A DNA stretch of 64,000 nt from Microbulbifer okhotskensis (GTDB lineage: Bacteria > Pseudomonadota > Gammaproteobacteria > Pseudomonadales > Cellvibrionaceae), in the NCBI RefSeq assembly GCF_023895975.1, contig NZ_JALBWM010000005.1, positions 1 to 64,000 on the forward strand. The letters are read 5' to 3'. The notes under the pieces are model-generated. The model had not been told where the DNA came from. It ran no database searches and saw only the letters and a list, made by a program, of their open reading frames with translations. Within the stretch, counting starts at the first letter, position 1, and each line of letters begins with the position of its first letter. A program made the position numbers and the translations under genes. Positions 8,039 through 16,396 of this stretch are shown here, in pieces.

Positions 8039-8845
8039 TTAATGTTTAAGCTTCGTTAAAAATGAATCAGGAACAGTTATTTGGTATCTGTGATCTAAGG
8101 TGCCCCCAGCGACAACTTGTCGTTTCCCAGCCCCTAATTTTATTTGTGTTTCGTCGATACGAGATATCCAAGGGTGTTCATAATAGTTTGCAAGAAAAAG
8201 AAAAAGCCTATTTGTTTTTATCGCCTTACTTCGGTTGAGTATCGACTGCACTTTTCTAGGGCTTAAAGTAGTTAGTCCTTGGAAAACTTCAGCCGCGTGC
8301 TCAAATGATATTTTTAAAGGCACAGAATTCAGGAGCTCAAAGGCCGCAAGTTCTGCTCGACTTGCTTTAAGCAGAGTGTCGTTTATCTTGATCTCTATTA
8401 GATCTGAAGGATCGTCCTGAAGAAGCTTGTTGCTTGTTACAAAGAGCCAATTGGGAGCACTTTCTTGAGACTCTATTGATTTATGAAATGAGTTTTCAGG
8501 AAATGCTTTAAACCATCGAGGAAGCGGCGTTTTGGGGGGAGCTTCGAGCCATATGTTTTTTTCATGCAGTTGAAGATAATGAGACTTTCCCTGGTACGTT
8601 AAGCTCGTAAGTCCAGCTATATGAACAGGAACATTAAGCTGCTTTTCCAAGCAGTCGAGTGCGTTATGCCATGAAGGAGATTTTCCCGGTCGAACATAAA
8701 CGCCCGAACTCAATTTAGTGAGCCAGCCGTTTTTGACGTACTTTTGTGCTAACTGCGGGCTTACTTCATGCTTAGTGAGCCATGATTGCACTATCACATT
8801 GCCAGGAGCAGTATGTTGTATCAGCCAGTTTAATTTTGATGACAT
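8039..8845 (-). CDS. abiEi: AbiEi-family antitoxin / transcriptional repressor
   Basis: A protein of 268 residues. The N-terminal 75 residues are the AbiEi winged helix (QKYVKNGWLTKLSSGVYVRP), and the rest fits the AbiEi C-terminal antitoxin domain, ending with a basic strand rich in G, R and Q. In type IV AbiE systems this protein neutralises the toxin without binding it tightly and represses its own promoter at inverted repeats. Five GGTTTAAC boxes lie immediately upstream. It is the first gene of the operon, followed at 12 bp by abiEii. Confidence 0.9.
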   Translation of the reverse strand: MSSKLNWLIQHTAPGNVIVQSWLTKHEVSPQLAQKYVKNGWLTKLSSGVYVRPGKSPSWHNALDCLEKQLNVPVHIAGLTSLTYQGKSHYLQLHEKNIWLEAPPKTPLPRWFKAFPENSFHKSIESQESAPNWLFVTSNKLLQDDPSDLIEIKINDTLLKASRAELAAFELLNSVPLKISFEHAAEVFQGLTTLSPRKVQSILNRSKAIKTNRLFLFLANYYEHPWISRIDETQIKLGAGKRQVVAGGTLDHRYQITVPDSFLTKLKH

Positions 8846-8857
8846 AGTTACACCTAA

Positions 8858-8944
8858 GGTTTAACTTTAATATACATATTAAACCAGTTTGATAAATATG
8901 CAATAGTTAAACCCTTGGTTTAACTATGCTTAGTATTTTAAACC
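8858..8944. promoter_or_regulatory. abiE operator: five GGTTTAAC boxes
   Basis: GGTTTAAC at 8858-8865, reverse TTAAACC at 8879-8885, the palindrome GTTAAACCCTTGGTTTAAC at 8906-8924, and reverse TTAAACC at 8938-8944. They fill the 126-bp gap between abiEi and the gene at 8972-9418. AbiEi proteins are known to bind inverted repeats in their promoter, so this is the likely operator. Confidence 0.7.
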
Positions 8945-8971
8945 AGGTCGACCGTTTTTGGATGATTTCAG

Positions 8972-9418
8972 CTAAACTGGCAGTTTTTGCCTTTGCTGGC
9001 TCCACAATCTAGGCGGATCTACCGCAAGATCAAACAAGGTCACGGTCGGTGGCAATTGGTCGTCAAGAATGGCCTCGACGATATCTGGCGCCAGTGTAGT
9101 TAGGTTAACCATTCGGCTGACGTAGCTGTTGTCGACTCCTTCTTTCTCTGCAATTTCCCTTAGGGATTTAGCTTGGCCGGTTTCTAGCATAGCGAGCCAG
9201 CAATGGCCGCGTGCCAGGGCTAGCTGCAGTGGTGTTGGATCAGTATCCCATGGCCTGGACTCATGGGGGGAACCATCAGGTAGAGTGATAAGTTGTCGGC
9301 CGCTTCGGCGCTTTAAGTTGATAGGCACCGAAATACTGAGTTGGCCATTACTGGCTTCAACAACGCTTGAGTCACCTGACTGACTCATTTCAATTTTAAA
9401 GCCGCTACCTTTACTCAT
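8972..9418 (-). CDS. KorB/ParB-like helix-turn-helix protein of the integration module
   Basis: A protein of 148 residues. Residues 75-125 contain a ParB/KorB-like HTH: SLREIAEKEGVDNSYVSRMV, then LAPDIVEAILDDQLP. Its start overlaps the recombinase stop by 4 bp (ATGA), so it is the last gene of the operon 11467-8972 with the serine recombinase and the DUF2924 protein. The three form a recurrent set in proteobacterial prophages. It may steer integration direction or regulate the operon; that role is inferred from position. Confidence 0.7.
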   Translation of the reverse strand: MSKGSGFKIEMSQSGDSSVVEASNGQLSISVPINLKRRSGRQLITLPDGSPHESRPWDTDPTPLQLALARGHCWLAMLETGQAKSLREIAEKEGVDNSYVSRMVNLTTLAPDIVEAILDDQLPPTVTLFDLAVDPPRLWSQQRQKLPV

Positions 9419-10761
9419 GCGACCTCCTGTTTGGCTGAGTCAGTAATTTCTAAGGCAAGTCGTTCTATACCATTTTCCCAAAGGCGAATATCAATGTTGT
9501 CTGGCTTGACGATGATTTTTTCGACCATCAACTTAATGATGCGAGATTGCTCATCAGGGAATAATTGCTCCCAAACGTTATCGATCTTGTTAAGCGCAAC
9601 GGTAACTTGGGCTTCATCAATATCGTAGTTTTTCTCCTGTACGATAGATGCAACCTTTTGAGTAACGGGCGGTGCTTTGAGAATACCTCTTATTTGTTCA
9701 ACTACAGCTGATTCTAGCTCGGCTGCAGGGATTCTAGGTAAACCTGATGCGCCTGAATATTCCTTAGTATCGCGAGTGCTAATGTAGTAGCGATAACGTC
9801 GGCCACTCTTTTTCTTAGTTGAACTCCAAGTTGTCAGCGCTCGGCCATCTTCGGCGAATACCATGCCTTTCAGAAGGAATGGTATTTTAGCGCGAGTATA
9901 ATTGCCGCGCTTATGGCCATTCACTGCGAGTATGGAGTGAACATCGTCCCAAAGTTTTTGATCAATTATGGCGTCGTGCTTGCCTTGGTACCATTGGTCT
10001 TTGTGCCTGAGTTCACCGAGGTAAGTGCGATTGTGCAGTAGTTTATAGATAAGACCTCTGTCAATTGGTTTGCCAGGACGGAAGCGCCCGTCTTGAGTTG
10101 TCCATGATTTGCTGGTTGCGCCTTCTAGTCTTAGCTCTTTGTACAATAGTGTTGTTGAGCCGATCTCTGTAAACCGTTTAAACACCTGTTGAATTAATTT
10201 CGATTCTTTTGGATTAATGACCAGATGTCGATCTTTTACGTCATACCCCAGCGGTGGGATGCCGCCCATCCACATGCCTTTTTTCTTGCTGGCGGTAATC
10301 TTGTCTCGAATACGTTCACCCGTTACCTCTCTTTCAAATTGTGCGAATGAGAGGAGAATGTTTAACATCAGCCGACCCATTGAGTTAGTGGTATTAAATT
10401 GCTGAGTGACGGACACAAACGAAGTGTTATGTTGTTCGAACACTTCAATCATTTTGGAGAAGTCAGTCAGGCTTCGCGTCAATCGATCAATTTTGTAAAC
10501 CACCACGACATCGACTTTGTCATCCTGAATATCTTTAAGTAATCGCTTCATCGCAGGTCGATCCATGTTGCCGCCTGAAAATGCAGGATCGTCATAATCA
10601 TCCTCAACGGGAATCCAACCCTCAGCTCGTTGACTGGCTATGTAAGCATGGCCAGCATCGCGTTGTGCATCGATTGAGTTGTAATCTTGATCGAGTCCCT
10701 CTTCGGTGGACTTTCGTGTATAGACAGCACAGCGAAGTCTTTTTTTGATTTGTTCTGACAT
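9415..10761 (-). CDS. large serine recombinase (phage integrase)
   Basis: A protein of 448 residues. The resolvase domain spans residues 8-150 with catalytic Ser18 in CAVYTRKSTEEGLD and a conserved VYKIDRLTRSLTDF. The recombinase domain covers about 165-300 (GYDVKDRHLVINPKES, then the LHNRTYLGE motif), and a basic region with a coiled-coil-like end follows. The usual Cys4 zinc ribbon is not visible: this part has no cysteines. It probably integrates and excises the prophage. It overlaps the DUF2924 gene by one base and the HTH gene by four. Confidence 0.9.
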   Translation of the reverse strand: MSEQIKKRLRCAVYTRKSTEEGLDQDYNSIDAQRDAGHAYIASQRAEGWIPVEDDYDDPAFSGGNMDRPAMKRLLKDIQDDKVDVVVVYKIDRLTRSLTDFSKMIEVFEQHNTSFVSVTQQFNTTNSMGRLMLNILLSFAQFEREVTGERIRDKITASKKKGMWMGGIPPLGYDVKDRHLVINPKESKLIQQVFKRFTEIGSTTLLYKELRLEGATSKSWTTQDGRFRPGKPIDRGLIYKLLHNRTYLGELRHKDQWYQGKHDAIIDQKLWDDVHSILAVNGHKRGNYTRAKIPFLLKGMVFAEDGRALTTWSSTKKKSGRRYRYYISTRDTKEYSGASGLPRIPAAELESAVVEQIRGILKAPPVTQKVASIVQEKNYDIDEAQVTVALNKIDNVWEQLFPDEQSRIIKLMVEKIIVKPDNIDIRLWENGIERLALEITDSAKQEVA

Positions 10762-11252
10762 TATTTTTTACCCCGCTTTGTCTTCTTCTCATGGTTTTCT
10801 TTTCTCAAGCCAAAGAACAATGGTCCAGACCAGCGGGTGCCAGTAATTTCTCTGGCGACAACCGAAAGACTTTTATAAATCCGGCCTTCAAATTCAAACT
10901 GTTCGTCGTGGGTGACAGTAACCTTGTGTTCCTTTTCTTGGTAGATGCGGCTTAGAACAGTTCCAGGTATAGGTTTTGGGTATCGATCTCGCAGAGGCTT
11001 TTTGCCTGTATTTACGATGGCATTAATACGCCGGTCGTTTTTGTCGGCAAAGTTTTGATGTGCGCGCCTAAATTCGACTTCTTGCAATCGAAAAGCCAAG
11101 CGCTTCTCTAGGAAGGATCGAATATGGGTTGGTGGTTCTTTGCGGTAAAGTTGTCGCCACAATGATTTAATTTCGTCCATGGTCATATCTGATAGTTGGG
11201 CTATTTGCGCAACTGCTGACGTTGATGGTTCGAATATGATGTTTGAGCTCAT
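10761..11252 (-). CDS. DUF2924-family protein
   Basis: A protein of 163 residues with the DUF2924 pattern: an N-terminal MTMDEIKSLWRQLYRKEPPT helix pair at residues 23-42, then basic helices, the central IPGTVLSRIYQEKEHKV and the C-terminal FEGRIYKSLSVVAREITGTR. DUF2924 proteins are encoded almost always beside serine recombinases. Their function is unknown, but a DNA-binding accessory or directionality factor fits. The gene shares one base with the recombinase and overlaps the preceding small gene by 4 bp, so the set is co-translated. Confidence 0.8.
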   Translation of the reverse strand: MSSNIIFEPSTSAVAQIAQLSDMTMDEIKSLWRQLYRKEPPTHIRSFLEKRLAFRLQEVEFRRAHQNFADKNDRRINAIVNTGKKPLRDRYPKPIPGTVLSRIYQEKEHKVTVTHDEQFEFEGRIYKSLSVVAREITGTRWSGPLFFGLRKENHEKKTKRGKK

Positions 11253-11467
11253 TTTTCCTCCGAAGTGTTGGCGTTCTCAGTTTCACCATGAACGCTTCGG
11301 TAGGCAGACATAGCAAGTGAAACATTGCTATCTGAGTCCAATAATTGTGCCTTATTTGAATGGGGGGCTCTAAGCCTGATTATGCCTTGAGCGATGATGT
11401 TAGCGACCTCATGAACGCGTTGCTCGGGGGTCATTCTGTGCGGAGATAATGGGTTTGTTTGTTGCAT
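11249..11467 (-). CDS. small hypothetical protein heading the recombinase operon
   Basis: A protein of 72 residues from the ATG at 11467; an upstream in-frame ATG at 11506 would add 13 residues but lacks a ribosome site. It starts MQQTNPLSPHRMTPEQRVHE and has a helical segment VHEVANIIAQGIIRLRAPHS. It overlaps the DUF2924 start by 4 bp. Short proteins with the MTPEQR...EVA...A.GI.RL pattern are typical partners in this integration module. Its function is unknown. Confidence 0.65.
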   Translation of the reverse strand: MQQTNPLSPHRMTPEQRVHEVANIIAQGIIRLRAPHSNKAQLLDSDSNVSLAMSAYRSVHGETENANTSEEK

Positions 11468-11582
11468 TTGCTTACCACTCTTAATGTTCAAAATACTGTT
11501 GAACATTCTGTGTTTAGAGTGGCGAAATGGCCATCAGGTATTTGAGGGCTTATGCGTAAGTGATTGGGGTGTTACTAAAGGC

Positions 11583-12257
11583 TCAAAGAATAATGGGTGT
11601 TAATTCTTCCAGAACGGAAGACCTTAACTTGATGACATCTTTATAGTTGAGGGTTTTATCCTGTTCAATTTTGTCGAGGTATACATGAATTGCATCAACC
11701 AGCTTAGGTGATGTAATCAACTCATTGTAATCGGTTATAAGCGATTCAAAATGATTGAAACTCTGCCTTTGAAAGCGATCTTTATATTCATCAATCATTG
11801 GTCCTTTTGCTTCATGACCGGTAAAAGGATCCAGCATTTTAGGCATGTATACGATATTCCAAGGGGCGGTAAAGGCGAATACGTTTTTGGTTCTGCCAAA
11901 AATATGCGAGATTTGATAGTTCTGGATTGGCTCATGTTTACTGCTTTTTGTCTTTGAGTATCCCGTTAAGTCCCGGATCAATTTTGTTGGTTGAGCATTA
12001 TTGGTTGGATCAACGGTAACTTGGTTATTCGAAACGACATCAGCATAGAATGCTTGAAATAAATGTGTGCCGTTTGAATTTCGTCCAAAGCCGCGAATAA
12101 ATACTTGCTGGTTGTTTTGAATTCTATGCTTCAACTCTTGCCAAGCCACTTCGGCTTTATCCAAAGGGGCGTAAATGGTTTCACTTAGGCCGAATTCGAA
12201 AAACTGGTCTTTCGAAATATAGCCTTGTGAGAAAAAGCGTTCGTAGGAGTCTCGCAT
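11583..12257 (-). CDS. HNH-like protein coupled to an ImmA-type protease
   Basis: A protein of 224 residues. The central stretch at 115-150 reads ISHIFGRTKNVF, then PWNIVYMPKM and DPFTGHEAKG. This spacing of His, Asn and His resembles a degenerate beta-beta-alpha metal (HNH) nuclease motif, but I do not recognise a named family. No membrane segment is visible. The gene starts 5 bp after the ImmA-like gene and is the third gene of the Xre-ImmA operon. It could be an effector held in check by the repressor or protease, or an accessory lysogeny protein. Confidence 0.6.
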   Translation of the reverse strand: MRDSYERFFSQGYISKDQFFEFGLSETIYAPLDKAEVAWQELKHRIQNNQQVFIRGFGRNSNGTHLFQAFYADVVSNNQVTVDPTNNAQPTKLIRDLTGYSKTKSSKHEPIQNYQISHIFGRTKNVFAFTAPWNIVYMPKMLDPFTGHEAKGPMIDEYKDRFQRQSFNHFESLITDYNELITSPKLVDAIHVYLDKIEQDKTLNYKDVIKLRSSVLEELTPIIL

Positions 12258-12262
12258 AATTG

Positions 12263-13195
12263 TTAGTAGGGATTCTGTCCATTGTTAATAAAGTTAGTGT
12301 ACGAATCAGTAAGCAGCTCATCATCTTCACTGCAATCACCTGGGTCGCTGTATCCGCCTGCATCATCTAGAACAAGGATGGTTAGGGTCTTACGGTACTC
12401 CTCAGAGTAAATGCTATGTTCGACAACTTCTTCGCCGGGAAACCAAATATCTGGCCCATGCCTGACGCCATTTCTAGCTTCTGCTGAATACTGCTCTTCC
12501 GCCGCTAACGATAATTCTGGGATTTCAACACAGTTTTTCTTTGTGGCGAAGTAACGGCCTGAACGAAAAGCGCTGTTGCTCGATTTTGACCAATGCATAA
12601 AGCCTTCTTCAGACAGTAGGCCGATGGCGCGTTTCTTTGTGAAATCGAGCCACTTTAGCACTGCCGCAGTTAACGATACGCCGTAGCGATTAGCACAGTG
12701 CTGTATTAGGTCGATACTAAATTTTTGACCGTCGGCTTGTGCGCGGAAGTCGTGGTTAGGCATCAGTAAGTTGGCGGCGAAGGCATTAGCTTCTGCTTCG
12801 ATATCAATACCTTGTTGGTTTTCGTCTAGCATGTCTTCTTCGCCACATTCGAACTTGGTTTTGTTCAATGCTTGCCGGTGAACCATGTAGTGACCCAGTT
12901 CATGAGCCATGGTGAAGTTGGTTCTTCCTGGATGAACTACGTCAGTATTGTAAAATATGGCCCATTCTTCTTTTGTGGGATGCTTTACCAGCATCCCATC
13001 TACAGACTTACCGATACTATTACCATCAACGGCAGTGATTGGGTCTTTATTAAACTCTGGTGTTAGTTCCAGAGCGACTTTCTTTACATCGACTGGAAAA
13101 CGGTCGCTGCCATTGAAACCAAGGTCCAAAAACTTTGTAATTCGGTTGGCTTCCTTGTGGGGGAATTTCTTCTCTGGCACTACTTCTTGCTCCAT
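12263..13195 (-). CDS. ImmA/IrrE-family metalloprotease
   Basis: A protein of 310 residues. The zinc-protease motif HELGH at about residue 100 (TMAHELGHYMVHR) and the downstream IDIEAEANAFAANLLMP define the ImmA/IrrE (DUF955) family. The C-terminal 110 residues are acidic and less conserved. In ICEBs1 and many prophages ImmA cleaves the partner Xre repressor after DNA damage. Here the gene overlaps the Xre repressor gene by 16 bp, so the pair is most likely the lysogeny switch. Confidence 0.85.
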   Translation of the reverse strand: MEQEVVPEKKFPHKEANRITKFLDLGFNGSDRFPVDVKKVALELTPEFNKDPITAVDGNSIGKSVDGMLVKHPTKEEWAIFYNTDVVHPGRTNFTMAHELGHYMVHRQALNKTKFECGEEDMLDENQQGIDIEAEANAFAANLLMPNHDFRAQADGQKFSIDLIQHCANRYGVSLTAAVLKWLDFTKKRAIGLLSEEGFMHWSKSSNSAFRSGRYFATKKNCVEIPELSLAAEEQYSAEARNGVRHGPDIWFPGEEVVEHSIYSEEYRKTLTILVLDDAGGYSDPGDCSEDDELLTDSYTNFINNGQNPY

Positions 13196-13500
13196 GCGTC
13201 TATCATATCCATTATTCGATCTTGGTCCCCTTTGTCTAGTTGCCCCAGTTTCCGGTAAAACACTTCTTTCTCTAGATCGTCAGAGACTTCTGTTTGTGTG
13301 TCGTCAATCAGATAGTCAGTTGTAACATCCAGTGCTTTAGCTATAGCGGCTAATTTTTCGGCAGATGGGCGTTTTACACCTTTATTTTCAATCTCCCAGA
13401 TATAGCTTTTCCCTGAACCTATTTTCTCCGCAAGTTGTTCTAACGTAAGGGCTTTTTCTTTGCGGAGCCCTTTAATCTTGGCCCCTAATACATTGGCCAC
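13180..13500 (-). CDS. Xre-family repressor
   Basis: A protein of 106 residues. Residues 7-62 form a Cro/C1-type HTH (LRKEKALTLEQLAEKIGSGK, SYIWEIENKGVKRPS). The C-terminal 40 residues are acidic and may bind the ImmA partner. The gene is divergent from the rightward gene at 13665, and their promoters overlap in the gap. This is the expected position for the repressor that holds the lysogenic state and is removed by the adjacent protease. Confidence 0.85.
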   Translation of the reverse strand: MANVLGAKIKGLRKEKALTLEQLAEKIGSGKSYIWEIENKGVKRPSAEKLAAIAKALDVTTDYLIDDTQTEVSDDLEKEVFYRKLGQLDKGDQDRIMDMIDAWSKK

Positions 13501-13534
13501 GGCAGTGCCTCCTCGTGAATGATGCTAAAAGTTC

Positions 13535-13585
13535 ATTATAGACTTACTTTTTTTACTTGAAAAGAAATATAAGCACCCATATTAT
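13535..13585. promoter_or_regulatory. divergent promoters between repressor and rightward genes
   Basis: Rightward: TTGAAA at 13557-13562, a 17-bp spacer and TATTAT at 13580-13585, a good sigma70 promoter for the gene at 13665. Leftward: ATTATA at 13535-13540 reads TATAAT on the minus strand, with a weak -35, in front of the repressor gene. The two overlap, so repressor binding could control both. Confidence 0.6.
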
Positions 13586-13664
13586 ATAAGTATCGCTATC
13601 TTGAACTTTCTGTAGTTGACTACCGGGAGTTTGCCGTTTATCACTTATATGAGGAATTGTGCCT

Positions 13665-14837
13665 ATGCCCATCGTTCGTAACTTCGTTAACCATGCTTCA
13701 TCTCAGGGATTGAAGTCATACTTTTCTGCCAATGAAGGTTTTGATCTGGTGGACTGGTCAAAAGAGCAGCCTGAGGTGGCCAGCAAGGTTATTGAGCTGT
13801 ATGACCATCAATCTGCCGATGTGCAAATTCAAATCACGCTTGATCTGGAAAGAATCAAGCATATGACTGACGAGGTGGGTCAAGCAGCGCTGTTAAGCAC
13901 ATTTGCTGATTCCTCTGAGCTCCTCAAGCATGAAACTGCTGCAGAGAGGAGCTTGTGGGTGTTTCAGGCTCATCGCGATAAGTTCAGACAGGCAGAAGAT
14001 ATCCGCTATGCCGATCAATATCGGCATGGCCAGAAATGGTCGGGTTATCAAGTAGAAATATCACTACCGCTGCATAGTGATCAAGTTTCGATTGATATCT
14101 TCAAGGACAAGGTTAAGGAGTTGTTTGGCCTAGGCGAGAAGGTGAAGATTGAACTGTTTGACCGTGTTCAACCTGATGAGGAGGGTAACGACATCAACGT
14201 TGTGCAGGTCATGATCTATCAGGAGGGGTTGCCTGACTCTTACCTTGAGTTTAAAGGTGACGAAGATATCGTTTCTCGCATTCGTCGCCCAGTTTCTGAG
14301 CACGCCATTACTTACTCATCCGATACCGGCACTATTGAGGTGGTCGCTTCTAAGCAAGAGCGTCGCGATACCATCGCAAAAGCATTTACTGAGGATCTGC
14401 TTAAGCAGTTGGTGACAGCAGACAAGGTTCCATTGCGCCGATTTGATTTGATGCCTCTTATGGAAAATAAGCCATTAGATTGGGACCTTGAAGATGGCAT
14501 TGAATCTGTCCAATTGGTTTTGATGAAGGTCAAAGACTTAGCAGGAGAAGGTCGGGTGCAAATTGAGGTACCTGCTAAAAGCAATATGGCTTTGCATGCA
14601 TACGCACGAGAACATTTTGGCGAACAAAACCCCTTGTCATCAGGCGGGTTTGCGCCGGTACAGGCCAAGATCAATATCCGCTTTCACCCTGAAAACGGGC
14701 ATGGTCGAGGTAAGGTTCTGCCTGTAAAAATCTCGATGCCAAACGGTTGTGATTTAAGGAGCCGAACTGATAAAGAACGGTTAATTGGAGAGAAGTACCT
14801 CAAGCGTTGGGGTTTACTCGAAGAGGTTCAAGAATGA
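13665..14837 (+). CDS. hypothetical protein, first gene of the rightward pair
   Basis: A protein of 390 residues starting MPIVRNFVNHASS. The ATG at 13665 is chosen over a GTG at 13659 because GAGGA at 13651-13655 is spaced correctly for it. It is soluble and acidic, with no motif I can name; it has mixed alpha/beta character and an R-rich end. It is driven by the strong rightward promoter next to the repressor and overlaps the next gene by ATGA. Its place suggests an early or derepressed phage function, or a two-gene cargo system. Confidence 0.65.
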   Translation: MPIVRNFVNHASSQGLKSYFSANEGFDLVDWSKEQPEVASKVIELYDHQSADVQIQITLDLERIKHMTDEVGQAALLSTFADSSELLKHETAAERSLWVFQAHRDKFRQAEDIRYADQYRHGQKWSGYQVEISLPLHSDQVSIDIFKDKVKELFGLGEKVKIELFDRVQPDEEGNDINVVQVMIYQEGLPDSYLEFKGDEDIVSRIRRPVSEHAITYSSDTGTIEVVASKQERRDTIAKAFTEDLLKQLVTADKVPLRRFDLMPLMENKPLDWDLEDGIESVQLVLMKVKDLAGEGRVQIEVPAKSNMALHAYAREHFGEQNPLSSGGFAPVQAKINIRFHPENGHGRGKVLPVKISMPNGCDLRSRTDKERLIGEKYLKRWGLLEEVQE

Positions 14838-15769
14838 GCGCCGCAGTCACGTTGAGCAGAGGCGCGCTTGCGCTTCTGCTTAAGATTATTAGTACGCCAA
14901 AACAACAAGTGGACGCTGAAGGCTTATCAATTACCACAGATTTTAAAGAACTGTTAAATACGAGGATGATTCACCCGCTGCAAAACTCTGCGACATCTAT
15001 CAATATTGATGATCAGGACTGTGAATTGTTGCCCTGCCGAAGTGGCTCCGGGTATCGTTATTTCTCTCCGGGTGCTGGTTGGGTGAATGTGGCTACAACC
15101 TCAATTGGTAAGTACCAAGTTAGTAATAACCATTTTTTACGGTGTGTTCAGCATTGGCTCGAAATATCGTCTCACCAATCTGTAACAGAATTGGCTAGTG
15201 GAATTCTATGGGATCTTGGGGATGTCTGGCTCGGCAAAAGTCGTGTTGCGGTATTGTTTTGCAGAAGGGCCGGCATAGCTCAAACCATCTCTGCAGTGAA
15301 TCTGGCATTCAGCTCATTTGCACGTCGTCGCTCAGCTGTGATATTGACTGATAGCGCCATATCTCAAAATGGGCCGCCAATACCGGGTGAGCCATTATGC
15401 ATAACAATCCATGATCTGCTGCTGCCTGACCAGCAATGTGTTTCAGCTATCGATAAAGACCTGCTGATGGAGCTACTGGGATATGGTCGTTCTCACCAAT
15501 CTAAGCGTCCCCCAACATGGTGCTCTGAAGATGGAGGGGAGCTGGTCGTAAATGGCGAGCAATATATATTCACAGGCCTAACGCATAAACGAATTATTCG
15601 TCAGCTATTTGAAGCCTGGGAGTCTGGCCAAGAAAAATTGCGAACAGCGGCGGTACTGGAAAATGCAGAATCTAAAGCAAGCGCGCTATCTCAGGCTTTT
15701 AGTGGTTGTAAGGTGAATTGGAAAAACGTTGTCGGATACGAAAAAGGTAACTGCTGGTTAGTTACCTAA
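14834..15769 (+). CDS. hypothetical protein, second gene of the rightward pair
   Basis: A protein of 311 residues from the ATG at 14834, which overlaps the preceding stop; a longer upstream frame lacks support. The middle has VAVLFCRRAGIAQTISAVN. The C-terminal part (VNGEQYIFTGLTHKRIIRQL) resembles the winged-helix end of response-regulator-like DNA-binding domains, but this is only a visual impression. It converges with the AbiEi-like gene and overlaps it by 8 bp. Family not recognised. Confidence 0.6.
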   Translation: MSAAVTLSRGALALLLKIISTPKQQVDAEGLSITTDFKELLNTRMIHPLQNSATSINIDDQDCELLPCRSGSGYRYFSPGAGWVNVATTSIGKYQVSNNHFLRCVQHWLEISSHQSVTELASGILWDLGDVWLGKSRVAVLFCRRAGIAQTISAVNLAFSSFARRRSAVILTDSAISQNGPPIPGEPLCITIHDLLLPDQQCVSAIDKDLLMELLGYGRSHQSKRPPTWCSEDGGELVVNGEQYIFTGLTHKRIIRQLFEAWESGQEKLRTAAVLENAESKASALSQAFSGCKVNWKNVVGYEKGNCWLVT

Positions 15770-16205
15770 AGTTTGAATTTGTGTTGGAAGAAACTCGTAA
15801 CCTACAGTTGCCTGCAGAAATGGTTCGTTGAAATTTGCCTTCTATTACTACCTCAAAATTAACGGGCACTTGCGAAGAGCCGTCTTTATAAGTTGCCATT
15901 GCTTTTGTGTGTGACCACTTAATCCCTAAACGGTCCAGTGCTTCTTCAGCAACTGCTATAAAACCACCCGCTGCAGACAGCATTGGCTTCCCTGTGATTC
16001 TATTCTTTCTCGCCTTTGCATAAACGCCTTTACTAATTCTGATTAAGCGCCCCTCACTCATGAGGCTATTGAGTGCTCTACCGGCTTGTTGATAATTGGC
16101 AATATCTGAAAAATCTGAGCGCAGGAAAACTTCGTGATCTGAGTTCAAAACCCTTTCAAGAATTCTTTCCTTTGCCTTTCCTGTTGTCATCAAAATCTCG
16201 CTCAA
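15762..16205 (-). CDS. AbiEi/DUF6088-like winged-helix protein without a toxin partner
   Basis: A protein of 147 residues. The winged helix covers residues 10-65 (QQAGRALNSLMSEGRLIRIS, then KGVYAKARKNRITGKP), the pattern of the DUF6088/AbiEi N-terminal antitoxin domain. The C-terminal half continues with the usual small beta domain (VPVNFEVVIEGKF). No nucleotidyltransferase gene lies beside it, so it is an orphan: it may act as a repressor or protect against an AbiE-type toxin elsewhere. It overlaps the convergent gene by 8 bp. Confidence 0.7.
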   Translation of the reverse strand: MSEILMTTGKAKERILERVLNSDHEVFLRSDFSDIANYQQAGRALNSLMSEGRLIRISKGVYAKARKNRITGKPMLSAAGGFIAVAEEALDRLGIKWSHTKAMATYKDGSSQVPVNFEVVIEGKFQRTISAGNCRLRVSSNTNSNFR

Positions 16206-16302
16206 AAAATCGTTACGTTGAATTTACCAGGTTATCTTGAATTCATCCAAAGACAGAATTAACTGCAGCGCTCTTTTGAAGAAAATATTGGAAATAAGTA
16301 TC

Positions 16303-16342
16303 CCTAACCTATCTCCTAATTTGCACCTAAACGGCTCCTAAC
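16303..16342. promoter_or_regulatory. phased CCTAA(C/T/A) array before the early operon
   Basis: CCTAAC 16303-16308, CCTAAT 16315-16320, CCTAAA 16326-16331 and CCTAAC 16337-16342 start 12, 11 and 11 bp apart, on one face of the helix. The array lies 55 bp before the GTG of the second AlpA-like gene in the 191-bp gap, and related boxes precede the first AlpA-like gene. Confidence 0.55.
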
Positions 16343-16396
16343 CCACCGAAGCACATCATTACCTCACGTTTCCGCAATAACCATTAGGAGTGCAAC

